Assembly: GCF_000499845.2 (NCBI RefSeq)
Contig: NC_023751.2
Span: forward strand, 36,259,309 to 36,323,308
DNA: 64,000 nucleotides
Direction: 5' to 3'
From: Phaseolus vulgaris
Lineage: Eukaryota; Streptophyta; Magnoliopsida; Fabales; Fabaceae
A program made the position numbers and the translations under genes. Position 1 is the stretch's first letter, and every line of letters starts with the position of its first letter. The notes beneath the pieces are model-generated. The model ran no database searches. It was not told where the DNA came from and saw nothing but the letters and a program-made list of their open reading frames with translations. Below are positions 51,201 through 63,404 of the stretch, one piece after another.

Positions 51201-52293
51201 TCTCCAGAAAATGGGTGTCACACCTGTTATGGTTACAGGAGATAACTGGAGAACAGCTCGTGCTGTTGCTAAGGAGGTCTGTATATTTCTGTATTATGTT
51301 TTATTTATATTTACCATTAAAATCTGTGTTCTGACTTCTTATAACTATTAGGGTGTATATTCAAAGGGTATTCTTCTAGGATCAGCATTCAACAACTGTA
51401 CTTTTGCTTGTATAAAAAGATCAATAACCACTCAAATATTTTTGTAATTTTGGTGTTTAAAATCAAGGGAAGTGGAAAAGACATACTTAAGATCCAGGGA
51501 TGAAAAAAATGTTTTAACTTATAATACTGGCCTTTTTGAGAAGGCCTTCTGTAGGTACTCTTAATTCATAACAACAATGGTAAAAGTTGAAACACTGGTC
51601 TTATTTAAAATATGGAGTCATTAGTTACCGGGTTCTTTAGCTCTCCATTGTGAATTATAACTCAACTCAACTAACAAATTGTCCGTCTGAAGCAAAATTA
51701 GTACTTGTACAGAGTTGCATCAGAAATTTTACGGGATAGAAATTTATACAAAAATTGATTATGGGATAGAAATTGATGTTGTCAAACCCGTGTTTAAAAA
51801 ACGTATTGTATGACAGGTTAACATATCAGATGTTAGGGCAGAGGTCATGCCAGCAGGAAAAGCTGATGTTGTTCGTTCATTCCAAAAAGATGGAAGCATA
51901 GTTGCAATGGTGGGTGATGGCATCAATGATTCTCCTGCATTAGCTGCAGCTGATGTTGGTATGGCTATCGGAGCTGGAACTGATATTGCAATTGAAGCCG
52001 CAGACTATGTGCTGATGAGAAATAACTTAGAAGATGTGATCACAGCCATTGATCTTTCCCGGAAGACCTTCTCTCGAATTCGATTGAATTATGTATTTGC
52101 AATGGCTTACAATGTTGTGGCCATACCAGTTGCCGCTGGTGTTTTCTACCCTTCACTGAGGATCAAGCTACCACCGTGGGTTGCTGGTGCCTGCATGGCT
52201 CTCTCTTCTGTAAGTGTTGTATGCTCTTCTTTGCTTCTTAAAAGATATAGAAGACCCAGACTTACTGCAATACTTGAAATAGTTGTAGAATAG
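45207..52293 (+). CDS. HMA7: copper-transporting P1B-type ATPase, HMA7/RAN1-like, nine exons
   Basis: Predicted ATP-driven Cu(I) pump of the endomembrane system. In Arabidopsis RAN1/HMA7 delivers copper to ethylene receptors. Exons: 45207-45479, 47022-47636, 48287-48716, 48884-49209, 49935-49993, 50095-50437, 50731-50919, 51019-51276 and 51817-52293. All introns are GT-AG and the phases agree, giving 989 residues (Arabidopsis RAN1 is about 1001). Metal-binding domains carry GMTCAAC at residues 49-55 and 131-137. A third HMA fold near 197-265 lacks the CxxC. Landmarks are TGES (487-490), the membrane copper site CPC (604-606, followed by Ala-Val instead of the usual Ala-Leu), the phosphorylation motif DKTGT (648-652), SEHP (685-688) and GDGINDSP (864-871), with the final MALSS membrane segment near the C-terminus. 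All catalytic motifs are intact. The chosen ATG gives MAPG...LQLT, as in RAN1 proteins. Confidence 0.96.
46600..46850. mobile_element. Tc1/mariner (Stowaway-like) MITE remnant in HMA7 intron 1
   Basis: It starts TACTCCCTCTGTCCCAAAAT, the well-known 'CTCCCTCYGTCCC' terminus of plant mariner-derived MITEs. Toward the right it ends with CTTAATCTATGC then AAAAAAAACCTTAAACTGAAG, which matches the inner part of the opposite terminus in such elements. The outer right terminus is lost or mutated, so this copy is degenerate. It lies within the 1542-bp first intron, well away from both splice sites. Confidence 0.6.
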
Positions 52294-55229
52294 CAAGAAA
52301 GCATTATAGGTTTTAGCTTGTGAGGGTATAAATGAATTTGGATCCAAATCTGCAATTCCAATTTTGTGCATGGTTCTTTTTTTTCCTGCATCCTTGGGTT
52401 GGGAGATGCTGTTGTAACTGTAGCCACCAATTAATTGTAAATTGTACTTGGATTGTAATTGATGAAGCACTTTCCCCCTACAAAAACAACCACACTTTCA
52501 CTACTTTTTATTTATGCTCAACTTCTTCCATGGAGCCATTTGAATGTGTAGTTGATGAGATCTTTCCAACCTCCTAAGGTCTGCTTGTTTCCACATGAAT
52601 ATTGTTCATGCGGATAGAAAAGGAAAGAATAAGTGTTTGCATCCATTCAAATGCAAGGAAAGAAATGCAATGATTTGTGGGAGAAGGATAAATTCAGCTC
52701 CCAAAAAAACTAAGTTAAAGGAATTCACACAAAAAGTCAATTTTACCCTCATTCTTTTATACACGTAAAATAACACTATTATATATATTACAATAAAAAA
52801 TATTATATATATATATATATATTATAATAAATTATATATTATACTTAATTATTATAATAATATAATATAATAATAAAATAAATATTTATATAATCAGTAT
52901 ATTTATATAATAATATTAAAAGAAAATAAAATTATGTATTTTATATTAAAATTTATTTATAGTTGAAATAAAAGTTTTTACTTAATTCAAATTTATAAAA
53001 AAATATCTAATATTTTATTATTAAATATTTTTTAAAATAAGGATAAATGTGTAAATTTATCTTTTATACATTTAAAATAAATAAAAAATTTCTTACAATC
53101 ATCATATTATCACCGACAAATTTCAATAAACTTTCTTCACAAATTCACTTTAACATACTTTAATCTAAACAACTTCACTTTCTTCATACTTTTCTCTCAA
53201 ATCAACTCCTTCAAATTCACTACCCAATCCAAACACACATAAGGAATTCTAAAATAAAAGAACAATAATTTTTTTTATCACTCATTTGATTTTATATTGA
53301 ACAAATATTCTCAATAAAAAAGTAGGCAAAAATAAAAGTTTTTTTTTTTCAGAACGTCACTTTCTCTCCATTCCTTTTAATTTTGGATGGATAATAAAAG
53401 ATTAGGCTCTTCCTCTTTTCAAGCTTCTTTCCATGCAAGAGTGAAACCAAAACTCCATACACAATAGCTTCCACACCCTTCTTTTCAATGTTTCACACAT
53501 ACATTGGATTATCGCGATGAAAGGGACACATTTTATTTTGATTAAAAAAGAATTGGATATCTATTTAGTCCATTTTGATTTATTGAAAATTTAATTAAAA
53601 AAAATCTATTCCTATCTATTTAATACAAATCCATTTTAATCTATAAAATCCATTAACCAATAACTTTTTTCTGAATACTTTAATCTTCATTAAAGTCATA
53701 CCTTTTAAAAAAAATTTAAAAGAAATACGAAACTATACGTTGTACCAAAAATTCAAAATATAGTTTTTGAAAACTTTAAAAAAGGTGAATTTAGAAAAAA
53801 AAATTATAAAGAAATTGGTTGGAATAATTTTGATCCATTAGTATTGATAAAGAAGATAAATTAGATTTTGAGAAACAATAGAATTGTTTTTATCCATCTT
53901 TAAAATTAAATGAATGGAATTTTGATAACCATTGTTTTATATTTTGTAATATTATGTGTGTGAATATGCCAGATGAATAATCAATAAATGGCCATGAAAA
54001 ATTGTTATTAGAGTCAATAATTTTTTTGTCAAGTATTAATCTGTGTTGGTAGGAGGAATATTATTTTGTAGTTGTAATATCAATAAATTTCCATTCCTTA
54101 TTCAAAAGCAAAGTAGTTGTATTATTAAATGCGACCAAGACTCTACATTAGACCACATGTTATAAATTAGGATGTTGTAACATCCACAACAATAAAAATA
54201 CACACTTCACTTTAATAAATTAATATTTTATTCATTTTTATTTTATTTTTAATTTAAAGATATTATTATATTATTATAATAAATATATGTTATTTACTGG
54301 TCATATCAACAAAACTTTTCTCTATTATGTAAGTGATTGACTACAAACTAGAAGCTTAAAACCTAATAATATTATTTTGGTGTGAAATGTATGTATACAC
54401 TGTTTACAGTGTTAATATATTCGATTTTTTTAAGAGAAAAGTTTATTTGAAAAAAAACATACATTTAACATGGGTTATAATAATATAATATAATTTAAAT
54501 AAAAAAAATAAAATAAAATAAAATAAAATAAAATAAAATAAAATATTAATTCATTATAGTGTGAAATATATGTATATACTATTTAGGGTATAGATTTAAA
54601 ATTTAGAATTTAAAATTTAGGAATTAGGGTGGGTATTTAGTGTGTTAATAATGTATGAGGGTTTTTTCCTAAAGAAATATGATTGGATTTGAAGAGTGGC
54701 GTGCGTTGAATTGAACAAGTCAGATTTCCCTTCCTCTCTTTCTCTCTGTACGGAAAATTATGTTTGACCATTTATAAAATATATTTATTATGCCGTAACA
54801 AATGTTTCATCCAACCTAACATCAACAACAATTAAACATTTCCTTTATTCGAGCATTACAATTACTATATATATATAGCTTCAATCTTTTGTTTCAGTCC
54901 ATCACTTCACACTAATAATATTATAAACGCATAGGTTAAGTTTTTGTTTAAATATATATTCAAATATTTGTTTTGCTTACCAAGAGATTAATAAGAAAGT
55001 AGTTTAAAAAATTATATAAAAAAATAATTAATGTACCATGGATACCGGACGAAAGAACGAGAACACTACAAAGTATGTAATAAATGACAACAACAATTGT
55101 TACAAAAATATTTAACGAGTCGTATTCATATTCTAAAACATGCGGGAACATCTCAGACAAATAAACTGAACACTGATGAACTGAGATGAATATTCTTCAG
55201 ATATCTCAACATACCTTATACACCTAATA
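52294..55229. other. AT-rich intergenic stretch downstream of HMA7
   Basis: The first few hundred bases are probably the HMA7 3' untranslated region. Beyond are TA-rich runs near 52780-52900 and the pentanucleotide repeat listed separately. No gene or defined element was recognised. Confidence 0.5.
54501..54544. repeat. (AAAAT)n microsatellite
   Basis: About eight uninterrupted AAAAT/AAATA units follow an A-run. Simple sequence, no other content. Confidence 0.95.
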
Positions 55230-55440
55230 TATTTTCATACAAATCAGGGATCACGATGCACATCGGTGAATAACTGATCTTCAGTTCATCACAACAAGGA
55301 TCCATAATCAACACTATAAATAAACCATTTGTGGAGGTGCAAGGTACACTTTAATCAGTTCCTTATACAGAGTATTTATTTGATCGTCGGAACACTTTTT
55401 TCAAGTTAACTTCAAGTGAACATCAACATTTGAAAAAGAA
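55230..55440 (+). mobile_element. LTR-like fragment (LTR family copy 2)
   Basis: CACTATAAATAAACCATTTG near 55312 is followed by CACTTTAATCAG and then TATTTGATCGTCGGAACACTTTTTTCAAG near 55375-55405. The same series occurs at 58270-58390. It also recalls the R-U5-like phrase of the fragments at 42.9 and 61.2 kb. The copy is diverged and its borders are unclear. Confidence 0.4.
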
Positions 55441-57969
55441 ATTTAAAAAAAAAAAACGAGAAAATCATCAAACATGTCAATTATTATACAACAAATCCAA
55501 GTATTATTTAGAACTTATTTTTCTATACAGGTGCAATTAATAATATAAGATTTAGAAGAACAGTTTACTTGGTAAAACAATCACTCTTTGAAGTAATTTC
55601 TTTTTCCTTCCTTTCATTTGGATATAATTTTATGTTCTATAACTTATGCTTTATGTAGTATATTAATTCATGTTTAGGGATAGAGCTTTTTTTTTATAAA
55701 TAATTCAATAAAAAAACTTTATTTAAGTCTTATGTAATTCATATATTTAGTTAATTAGTTAGTTTTAAGTGAGCTTTTATTAAAAGTTTTCATTTTTTTA
55801 AGTATTTAAAATATATCATTTGATTTTTATTATTAATAAAAAATGATGATTATTTTTTGTTTTCCAACTTATTAATTAGCTATTTTTTTAATTTTTTTTC
55901 TTTAAGAGTAAGTTGACCGATAACTTAAAATATATTGGGAAAAAAGACCAAATTAATTGACGAGAAGATAAAACACAAAAGTACGTCATTTCGTTCAGAA
56001 AAAAATAAAACAACAATATATATTTATATAAAATAAAAAAAAATATTTAAACACTCAATTGAGCAATTTTTTTTACTATAAAATTTAAATAATTTAAAAC
56101 TTATTTACACTAATTTTTTTTTTAAACTTTTTCAATATATGGCACTCTATTTTGCCCTCTTCTTCTCACGTATATGCATTAATTTAATTACCTTATTAAA
56201 GTATTATATTGCATCCTTATCGTGTAAAAGATAAGCAAAAGAGCATTTGCCACGCGTCCACCTATCCCTACATAAAATAAACACACATACTGAAAGGATA
56301 ATCTTTAACACTTTCTCTTTCAAACTAAAAACAACTTGCAATATTATTTCACAATTATAATTTAAAAATGTATTTATCAAAACTAGTTTATGAATTAATT
56401 GCTATGAAATAATTTTTTTAATAAATCAGTTCTTGATGTGTAGTAGAGTTTCTATGAGATATTACATCATTTATGTTGTTATAAAAACTTTGATTAAGAG
56501 AGTTTTAAGGTGGTCAAGTGGAATAATTTCTCATAATTTTTTTCTGAACTAAGTTTTGTAGTGTTGATTGATTATAAGAAAAAAATTGAGAGGTTTACAT
56601 ACAAAAATATCTATGATACTTAAGTCAATAAAAAATATAAAATATTTGTGAATAAGAATATGAAATGTTTAGTGTAAAAAAAATTAAATAAATGATACTT
56701 TTTAGAAAGTAAGTATTTATAGATCTTTTGAGTAAAAACTTTTATATTAATTATACAATTATTATTTATTATTTCATAAATAATTGTTCATTAATAAAAC
56801 TTATTAAATAAGTCATTTTATTCGTAATTGTTATTATTAAGAATAATAATGTATACTCAATAACCCGAATCTTTCACATTCCTTATAATAGTTACATTTT
56901 ATTTTGAAATTAGTGTAGAATAAGGTGTAGTGGTAAAAGTGTAATAACTAAAGTACTTGTTCCATCATTTACAATGTAAATTTATTTAATAATTTTATTT
57001 TACATCGTTTGTTGATTCTTATCAAACTAAAATTTTTAGTTTGTTTTTTCGAGGAGGATATATATCCATTATGTGGTACATTTATTTTTTTTTCCTTTTT
57101 TTTCGTTTATTAATGTATGTTTTTTTATCTATTTGGAAAAATAATAAATATAAGAAACTAAAAAAAAAAACAAATTACATCAGTTAGTTAGTGCAAGAAC
57201 CAATTTAATAGGTCTTATTTTTTTTTCTAATATCTTTTTAAATCAATATATAATATTTATATATTATATCAATTAACAATCAATGTAATATGTATATAAT
57301 TTCTACATCGATAACATGTAAGTCGGTTAATAATAGACGTAATAACTTATAAACAATCAATATTTATATATTTTTTTAGTAACGGCGGATAAATTTACAA
57401 GTTAACTTATTAGTTATTAGCAAATTATAAGTTTGATTACATATATAAATTTTGTATCTTTTAGATATATGTAATTCTAATTTAAATTTGTTAAAATTCA
57501 TTAAATTCTTATTAAATTTGTAATGTTTCTATTTATTAATAATAATTAAAAAGAGATTAAGAAAAATATATTAAAATATAAAATCATGGAAGAATTGCAA
57601 GTAAAAAATTTAGTTAAATTAATTTATAATTTTTATAAAATATTTTTATAAAAATTAAATTAATTTATAAACTAGTTTAGGAAATAATTTATTAATGTTA
57701 TCAATTGCACTCTAACCCATAAATGATGAACTTACACATCATTGTGAGATATGAAATGATGAAAATATATAGTACGTGTAAGGTGATAGTATATCTTATA
57801 TTTTTATGTTAGGTTTGAAGTTTTAAATCAAACTTAAGTTTATTCTAAGTAATATGAAAGTTTATTTGATTATTGTTACGAATAAGATAAATTGTTAAAA
57901 TTGTTGTTATCAAACATTTTATTTTAATTTTCGATGGAGAAAGAAATGAGTAACTGAGCTAAAGATTCT

Positions 57970-58001
<32 letters not shown>

Positions 58002-58139
58002 ATCAATATAAAATGTATAAAAAAATAATCCACATCTTGCAAGCTCTTTAGTATTTACTAATCGATATTGGATAAATCATGTTATTCGACTTTCGTGATT
58101 AGGTTATAATATATTTAAAACAAAAAGTTAAGACAGTTA
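55441..58139. other. AT-rich intergenic stretch, nothing recognised
   Basis: A/T-rich throughout with short TA runs (for example near 57985). No coding frame of normal composition was seen. Confidence 0.5.
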
Positions 58140-58440
58140 CAGAGACTTCTGAGAATCATGGACACATTCCACCAACTTTAGATAAAGTTTTGAGAAATCA
58201 GTTAATCTCCTTACAAATAAGTTAACACTGATATTTTGATAGATTCGGCTCATAATAACAAAGAGTTCATGATCAAATAATATAAATAAATCATTTACAA
58301 AGAAGTAATGCACGCTTTAATCAAATTTTAACATATACTTCAAATATTAAGTATTTACTTGATCGTCGAAACACCTTTTACAAATCAATCAAGCACTAAA
58401 GTACAAGAACACAAGAGAATGTGACCGAGTGAACGAAACC
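58140..58440 (+). mobile_element. LTR-like fragment (LTR family copy 3)
   Basis: TATAAATAAATCATTTACAA near 58283, CGCTTTAATCAA and TTACTTGATCGTCGAAACACC near 58355 parallel the fragment at 55230-55440 in order and orientation. The two could be LTRs of one decayed element about 3 kb long, but their divergence and the lack of any recognisable interior leave this open. Confidence 0.4.
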
Positions 58441-61204
58441 AACAATAACAGTTACAGTCAATCTTAGGTACAATTTATGCTCACTTTGTTTATATAATAC
58501 AAAGTTAAATCCAGGTCAAATTCTAAAATAAATGGATTAGTTATAGTTGGTTTATAAACATAATTATCTTTTAATTTATAAGTGTTAGTAAACTAGTTTT
58601 TGAAATAAATCCTAAATTTCGATGAAGTAATGGATAAAATATTCAATTAAAATTACCCTTATAATGTATGCATAAGTACAACAAGAAAAATCCACAACAT
58701 ATTGCAAATTAATATAATATGTGGAAATTTCTCTATTTAAATTATAAGAAAACACGTGGATTCCAAGGTAGCTTATATAATAAATAATGGAGCATTTTAT
58801 TTTATTATTTAAATTTAAGAAAACACGTGTACGATTCAATTGCTGAGTTATATATTAATAATTAAGATATTAACCAATTTATAATCACAATTAAGATTGA
58901 TAGCATACGCAACGTAGATTTATTTGAATTTTTATAGTTAATCAAATATAATTAATTATCGCGCACATTTTACATATTAAATTAAGAAAATGACAAGTTC
59001 GTGATATTATTAATGATTAATTAGTTAAGTCCTTTGAATTTCGTATAAAGTTAGAACATGTTACATGTGTTGTCGCCAAATCTTCCACCTTAAAGGCACC
59101 CACAAATAAAGTTGCACTTTTCAAGTAAAGTATGTTAATAGCTAAATTACTTCTTTTCAAATTCATATTAATTTAAAAATTGTAGATTAAATTTTTTTAA
59201 TAATAAAAAATTATACACACACTACATATATACCCTTTTGTGATTTTCGGAATCCAAATAATTTAGAACAATAGGGTTTCTTAATTCTCACTCAAACTAT
59301 CAAAACCCTAACTATTTCACTTTTATTGCTTGTTTAATACTTCTTATTATAACTATTTTTCCCATTTGAATACTTAATCTACTATCTATAAATTTTAATT
59401 GATTTTTTTTAAGTAAAAATCACTTATAAAAAATATTTATTAATATTCTGATACCGTTAATATAGTTTTACATTACTTAAAAAGTTGAGATAAAAACAAT
59501 ACTTTAAATATAATAATACAATGATTAATTATAATTATAATTAATTTCTAATTATACTATTTAAAAAATAAGATTCAAACATTAACATCATCGATCCAAA
59601 TTCAACCTCAAATTTCAAAATAAACTTGAAAATTGTAAGAATAAAATACTTATTTTAATGTGAGTTTAAATATATTTAAAAGATCTTTTGTTGGTATGCT
59701 TTTTGCTTTGCCTTGGATTTTGGAAGGAAATTAGCCGCAATTAAAAGTCAGTACAGAAGGCACAAGGGACTTTAATTACGTAATTAATATTTTAATTAAT
59801 TAAATAATTGTATGTGCCATTAATTTGACCGGCTCTTCTAAAACTGTAGCAGTGTTTAATTTGAAAGATATTTTTTAAGGTGAGTTACTTATAAAAAAAG
59901 GCTTATAAATAAATATATTATTTTAATTCATGGTTATAAATTGGTTAAATACATTACGTATAAGTTGGTTAAAGTTAAAGGAAATTATATAAATTAAAAA
60001 AAATTATAAGTATTTTTTAATTTATAAGCATATATTTTTAATTTCAAACAGTTATTAATTGTAAATAATGTTCTTTAATTTTAAACGATATATATATATA
60101 TATATATTTTAAATAATACTTTTTATTTTTAAGCAACTCTTATAAGAAAAACATAGTTAGAAATGATCATAGATGTTGATAATGATTGGAAAATTAAATA
60201 TTTGATTACATTTCTAGTATTTGTAGAAGGTAAAATTCATTTTGCTATTGAAATGTCTAGAATTAGACAAAAATGATTCTTTAAATCAATAAGACGACAA
60301 AGTAGTTTCTTTAATGTAAGAAAGGAATTTAACTTTTCTAAACTTTATCTTTTTTATAAATCCTAATATTTAATTTTATCTTAATTGATTTTAAAACTTT
60401 CTCATAAACTATATTCTTTTCAAATTATTTTTTTAAATATACACCTTAGTATCAAAATCATCTCAATTAAAATTTTGAAACTACTTATTTTAAAAATAAT
60501 CGATCACATCAAATTCGAACAAAACTAGAACGAAATATCAAACATTTCTTCGTTTGCTTTTTATATCATTTTCTTTATCAGGTTGATTTTTATGAATCAT
60601 TTTTTTTCAGACGTTAAATCACAATAAAATTTAGAATTAAAAAATAAAATAAAGGTTTTAGTTTTGAATAGATGAGTTAAGTGGTATTAGATGATATTTT
60701 AAATTAACTGAAAATCTAAAATATTATATGAGAATTTTTATCATCTAATAAGTGGATAAATTTGATATCGAAAGTGTGTGTCCCTTCACTTAAACTATGG
60801 TCAACGAAGACTTTTGCTTACAACTGTGGTGTTCTTCGATATTAATTTCTTTCTGCTTTGTATATATCACTTTGACAGAGACTCTGTGTTCTAGTAAAAA
60901 CACGTGCCAACTCCATGTTGAATTGCTACCATAGTATCTTACATGCTCATGCTCATCTCATAAAACACAGCAAAATTTAATGAACAAGGTATGGTGGGTG
61001 GGTGGCTCACACCATGTGCATCTTATCTTTTCAACTCCACACTACACAATTTTCTGACCAACATCACTACAAAACCTCCAACATAACAAACAACCAGTCC
61101 AACAATGATGTCAATCCAATTTTTCATGTCGTCATAAGTATGAACACACCCTAGGAAAATGTTTCAACTTTGTCACCAATTCTAACTTTAATCTTAAATA
61201 AGCA
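58441..61204. other. AT-rich intergenic stretch, nothing recognised
   Basis: It contains only simple A/T-rich sequence, including a TATATATATATATA run near 60090. No gene, RNA or element ends were recognised. Confidence 0.5.
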
Positions 61205-61620
61205 AGAATACTTGGTGTGCCTGTCCCTACGGTTGAGACCCAGCATTGGATCAAGATCGACCGAAAGCATCACACCTAAATAGAAGATTGATGAGACTAA
61301 TTAAAGATCAAACATTAAACAATACCTTCCTAATCATGAATTAAATCCTTAATCATGTCCAATAATAGAGGATCCACGGTAAATTATATAAATAAACACA
61401 GATCCCAAGAATCAGGTATGTCATCATCTAGTACTAATTGCACTGTGTACTGAGTGTCGAAGTCTTACTTGAACGTTAGAGTGCCTTTTACAGGTCTGGA
61501 GTTCACGAAGGCGAGGCAAGAGGAGCAGAGGAAGTGAATTCGAGAGAAAGAAAAAGACCGACTGATCGAGAAAAAGGGTAATCGTTCTTTTGGTTCCAAC
61601 CCCGTTTGAGAATGCTTGAA
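61205..61620 (+). mobile_element. LTR-like fragment (LTR family copy 4)
   Basis: It aligns with 42905-43345 over its length. Shared landmarks in order are a CGACCGAAAGCATC-type start, TATATAAATAAACACAGATCC, AGGTATGTCATCATC, TAGTACTAATTGCAC, CTTACTTGAACGTTAGAGTG then CCTTTTACAGGT, and a tail with ATCGTTCTTTTGGTTCC. Plus orientation is inferred from the TATA-like word. It ends only 300 bp upstream of the VQ gene, so it could contribute to that promoter region. Confidence 0.5.
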
Positions 61621-61930
61621 AAAAAAAGCATGCAGATGCAGATAATGATGTTATTTAATTTGAGTATGATTTTTTTGTAGAGGTATTTGTGGTTTATGTC
61701 AAAATGATGAGAATAGTATGAACACGATATTTCGTGGAAGCACACCATTCTTTATCAAAGTTTCTAAGCAGTCCCTATCAAAGAATAGTCAAAACTTGGA
61801 CATTTTTACTTTGACCATGTTTTCATAATAGAGCCAACTTTGATTCTTTCTTTAAATCAAGAAATGTGTGATAGAGTGAGGGAGTGATCACTGATCCTCA
61901 CCTTTTACCACCTACTTCCTTCTCACCCAC

Positions 61931-62629
61931 ATGAGGGATAACATGACCATGACTGCAACTACTGATCAATGGATGCAGTTCTATCAACAACCTCTAATGG
62001 ATGCGCATGATCATGACCATGATCATGCTCTGCCACCAAACACAACTAGTCCACCTCCCACCATGCCCTCATCAGAGAGAAATAGCATCTCCTCCCAATT
62101 GACACCAAAGGGTAATGTATGCAAACCAATAAGAAGACGGTCTAGAGCGTCTAAGAGAACCCCCACCACACTCCTCAATGCCAACACCACCAATTTTAGA
62201 GCATTAGTACAACAATTCACAGGGTGTCCTACCACAGCCATGTCCACACTAGGGGTCCATAAGGGTCCTATTACCTTGAACTTCCAAAAAGGAAGCAGTG
62301 AGCACAAGATTCACCATAACACAAGTACTAGAGCAGTGCTACCATTTAGTGACAGAAGCTACCACAACAACAACACCACCAACAACCAGCTTCATGAAGT
62401 TCCTGCATCACTTCCTTGGCAGAAGCACCAGGAACAACAACAACTACCTCGGCAGCAGTTGTTGCAACAACAAAGTGGTTACTCCTTTGATTATGTGAAG
62501 AGCAGTGGTTACTCAGTTAGCACTAGCATGGATGTCTCTGACGGTTTGCTCTTGGATAATGATTTTAGCTTGTCTGATCTAACTATGAATGCCTTCCCCA
62601 ATGATACCTTTTACAAGAATGAATTATAG
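61931..62629 (+). CDS. VQ-motif transcriptional regulator (JAV1/VQ22-VQ24-like), intronless
   Basis: Encodes 232 residues with the VQ motif FRALVQQFTG at 89-98, preceded by a basic stretch PIRRRSRASKRTPTTLLN (67-84). That combination is typical of the plant VQ22/VQ24 (JAV1-like) subgroup, nuclear proteins that bind WRKY factors and modulate defence and jasmonate responses. A His-Asp run (HDHDHDH, 26-32) and an Asn/Gln-rich stretch (about 145-190) are low-complexity. The single-exon structure is usual for the family. The first ATG (61931) is taken as start, but ATGs at 61943 and 61949 are plausible alternatives. The frame is intact. The exact paralogue cannot be fixed by eye, so no symbol is given. 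Confidence 0.88.
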   Translation: MRDNMTMTATTDQWMQFYQQPLMDAHDHDHDHALPPNTTSPPPTMPSSERNSISSQLTPKGNVCKPIRRRSRASKRTPTTLLNANTTNFRALVQQFTGCPTTAMSTLGVHKGPITLNFQKGSSEHKIHHNTSTRAVLPFSDRSYHNNNTTNNQLHEVPASLPWQKHQEQQQLPRQQLLQQQSGYSFDYVKSSGYSVSTSMDVSDGLLLDNDFSLSDLTMNAFPNDTFYKNEL

Positions 62630-63348
62630 ATATATTTCATGTGATGAAAATGTTTAATTATAAAAGGGTTCAGTTATTGAACCCTGTTAATATCAGAAAA
62701 CAAAAGTGGAGTTTAGTTATATTCAGTTCATATGTATGCATGCTTTTATAGAAACAATAATTCATAATAGTAGTTCATTCAGTTCAGTTTATTCTCTTTC
62801 TCTCTCTGTTTCCCTCTAATCTTTTTCAAAGGTGAGTTCCCTTGATTAAACACTGTTCTCTTGTAGAACAATTTCTTTTAGTTGAAATGTGTGCAGGTCC
62901 TATCTTCCTCCCACTTTTTTATATTATCTGTTTATAACTAGTTCATGATCAAAACTCTGATCTGAATGAAGCTTTTCAAAAGTCAAAATTGAGTATTAAT
63001 TCATGAGCAGTTAAAGCGATCTCGACTTATTTTGGATAAACTGGCACATTGGATTTGGTTGCAGGTTCATAAATGAAGTTTCTGAGTCATAAATAAGACA
63101 ATTTTACTGTTAACAATAGTCTATATTATCTGGTTCAAGCAAAGTTGTTTTCTGTACAGAATCTATGTTGTCTTAGAAAACAATTCTTCACTTTCTTCTA
63201 CATCTCTCTCAATATATATTCATCAACTTCAAATTATCTAGTTATAGTACCTACTCACACTTCTTTTCAAACCTTCAATTCGTGAAATCTTGAGTTGATC
63301 ACAGGTCATCACCAACCAGCACGTGAAGGAACATCCAGGGTAGGTGCA

Positions 63349-63404
<56 letters not shown>

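Noticed and set aside
55230..58440. One full retrotransposon bounded by the 55.2-kb and 58.1-kb LTR-like fragments
   Set aside because: The two fragments are too diverged, and no gag or pol remnant, primer-binding site or polypurine tract was recognised between them.
62023..62307. Minus-strand frame opposite the VQ gene
   Set aside because: Shadow of the VQ coding region, which has a clear motif on the plus strand.
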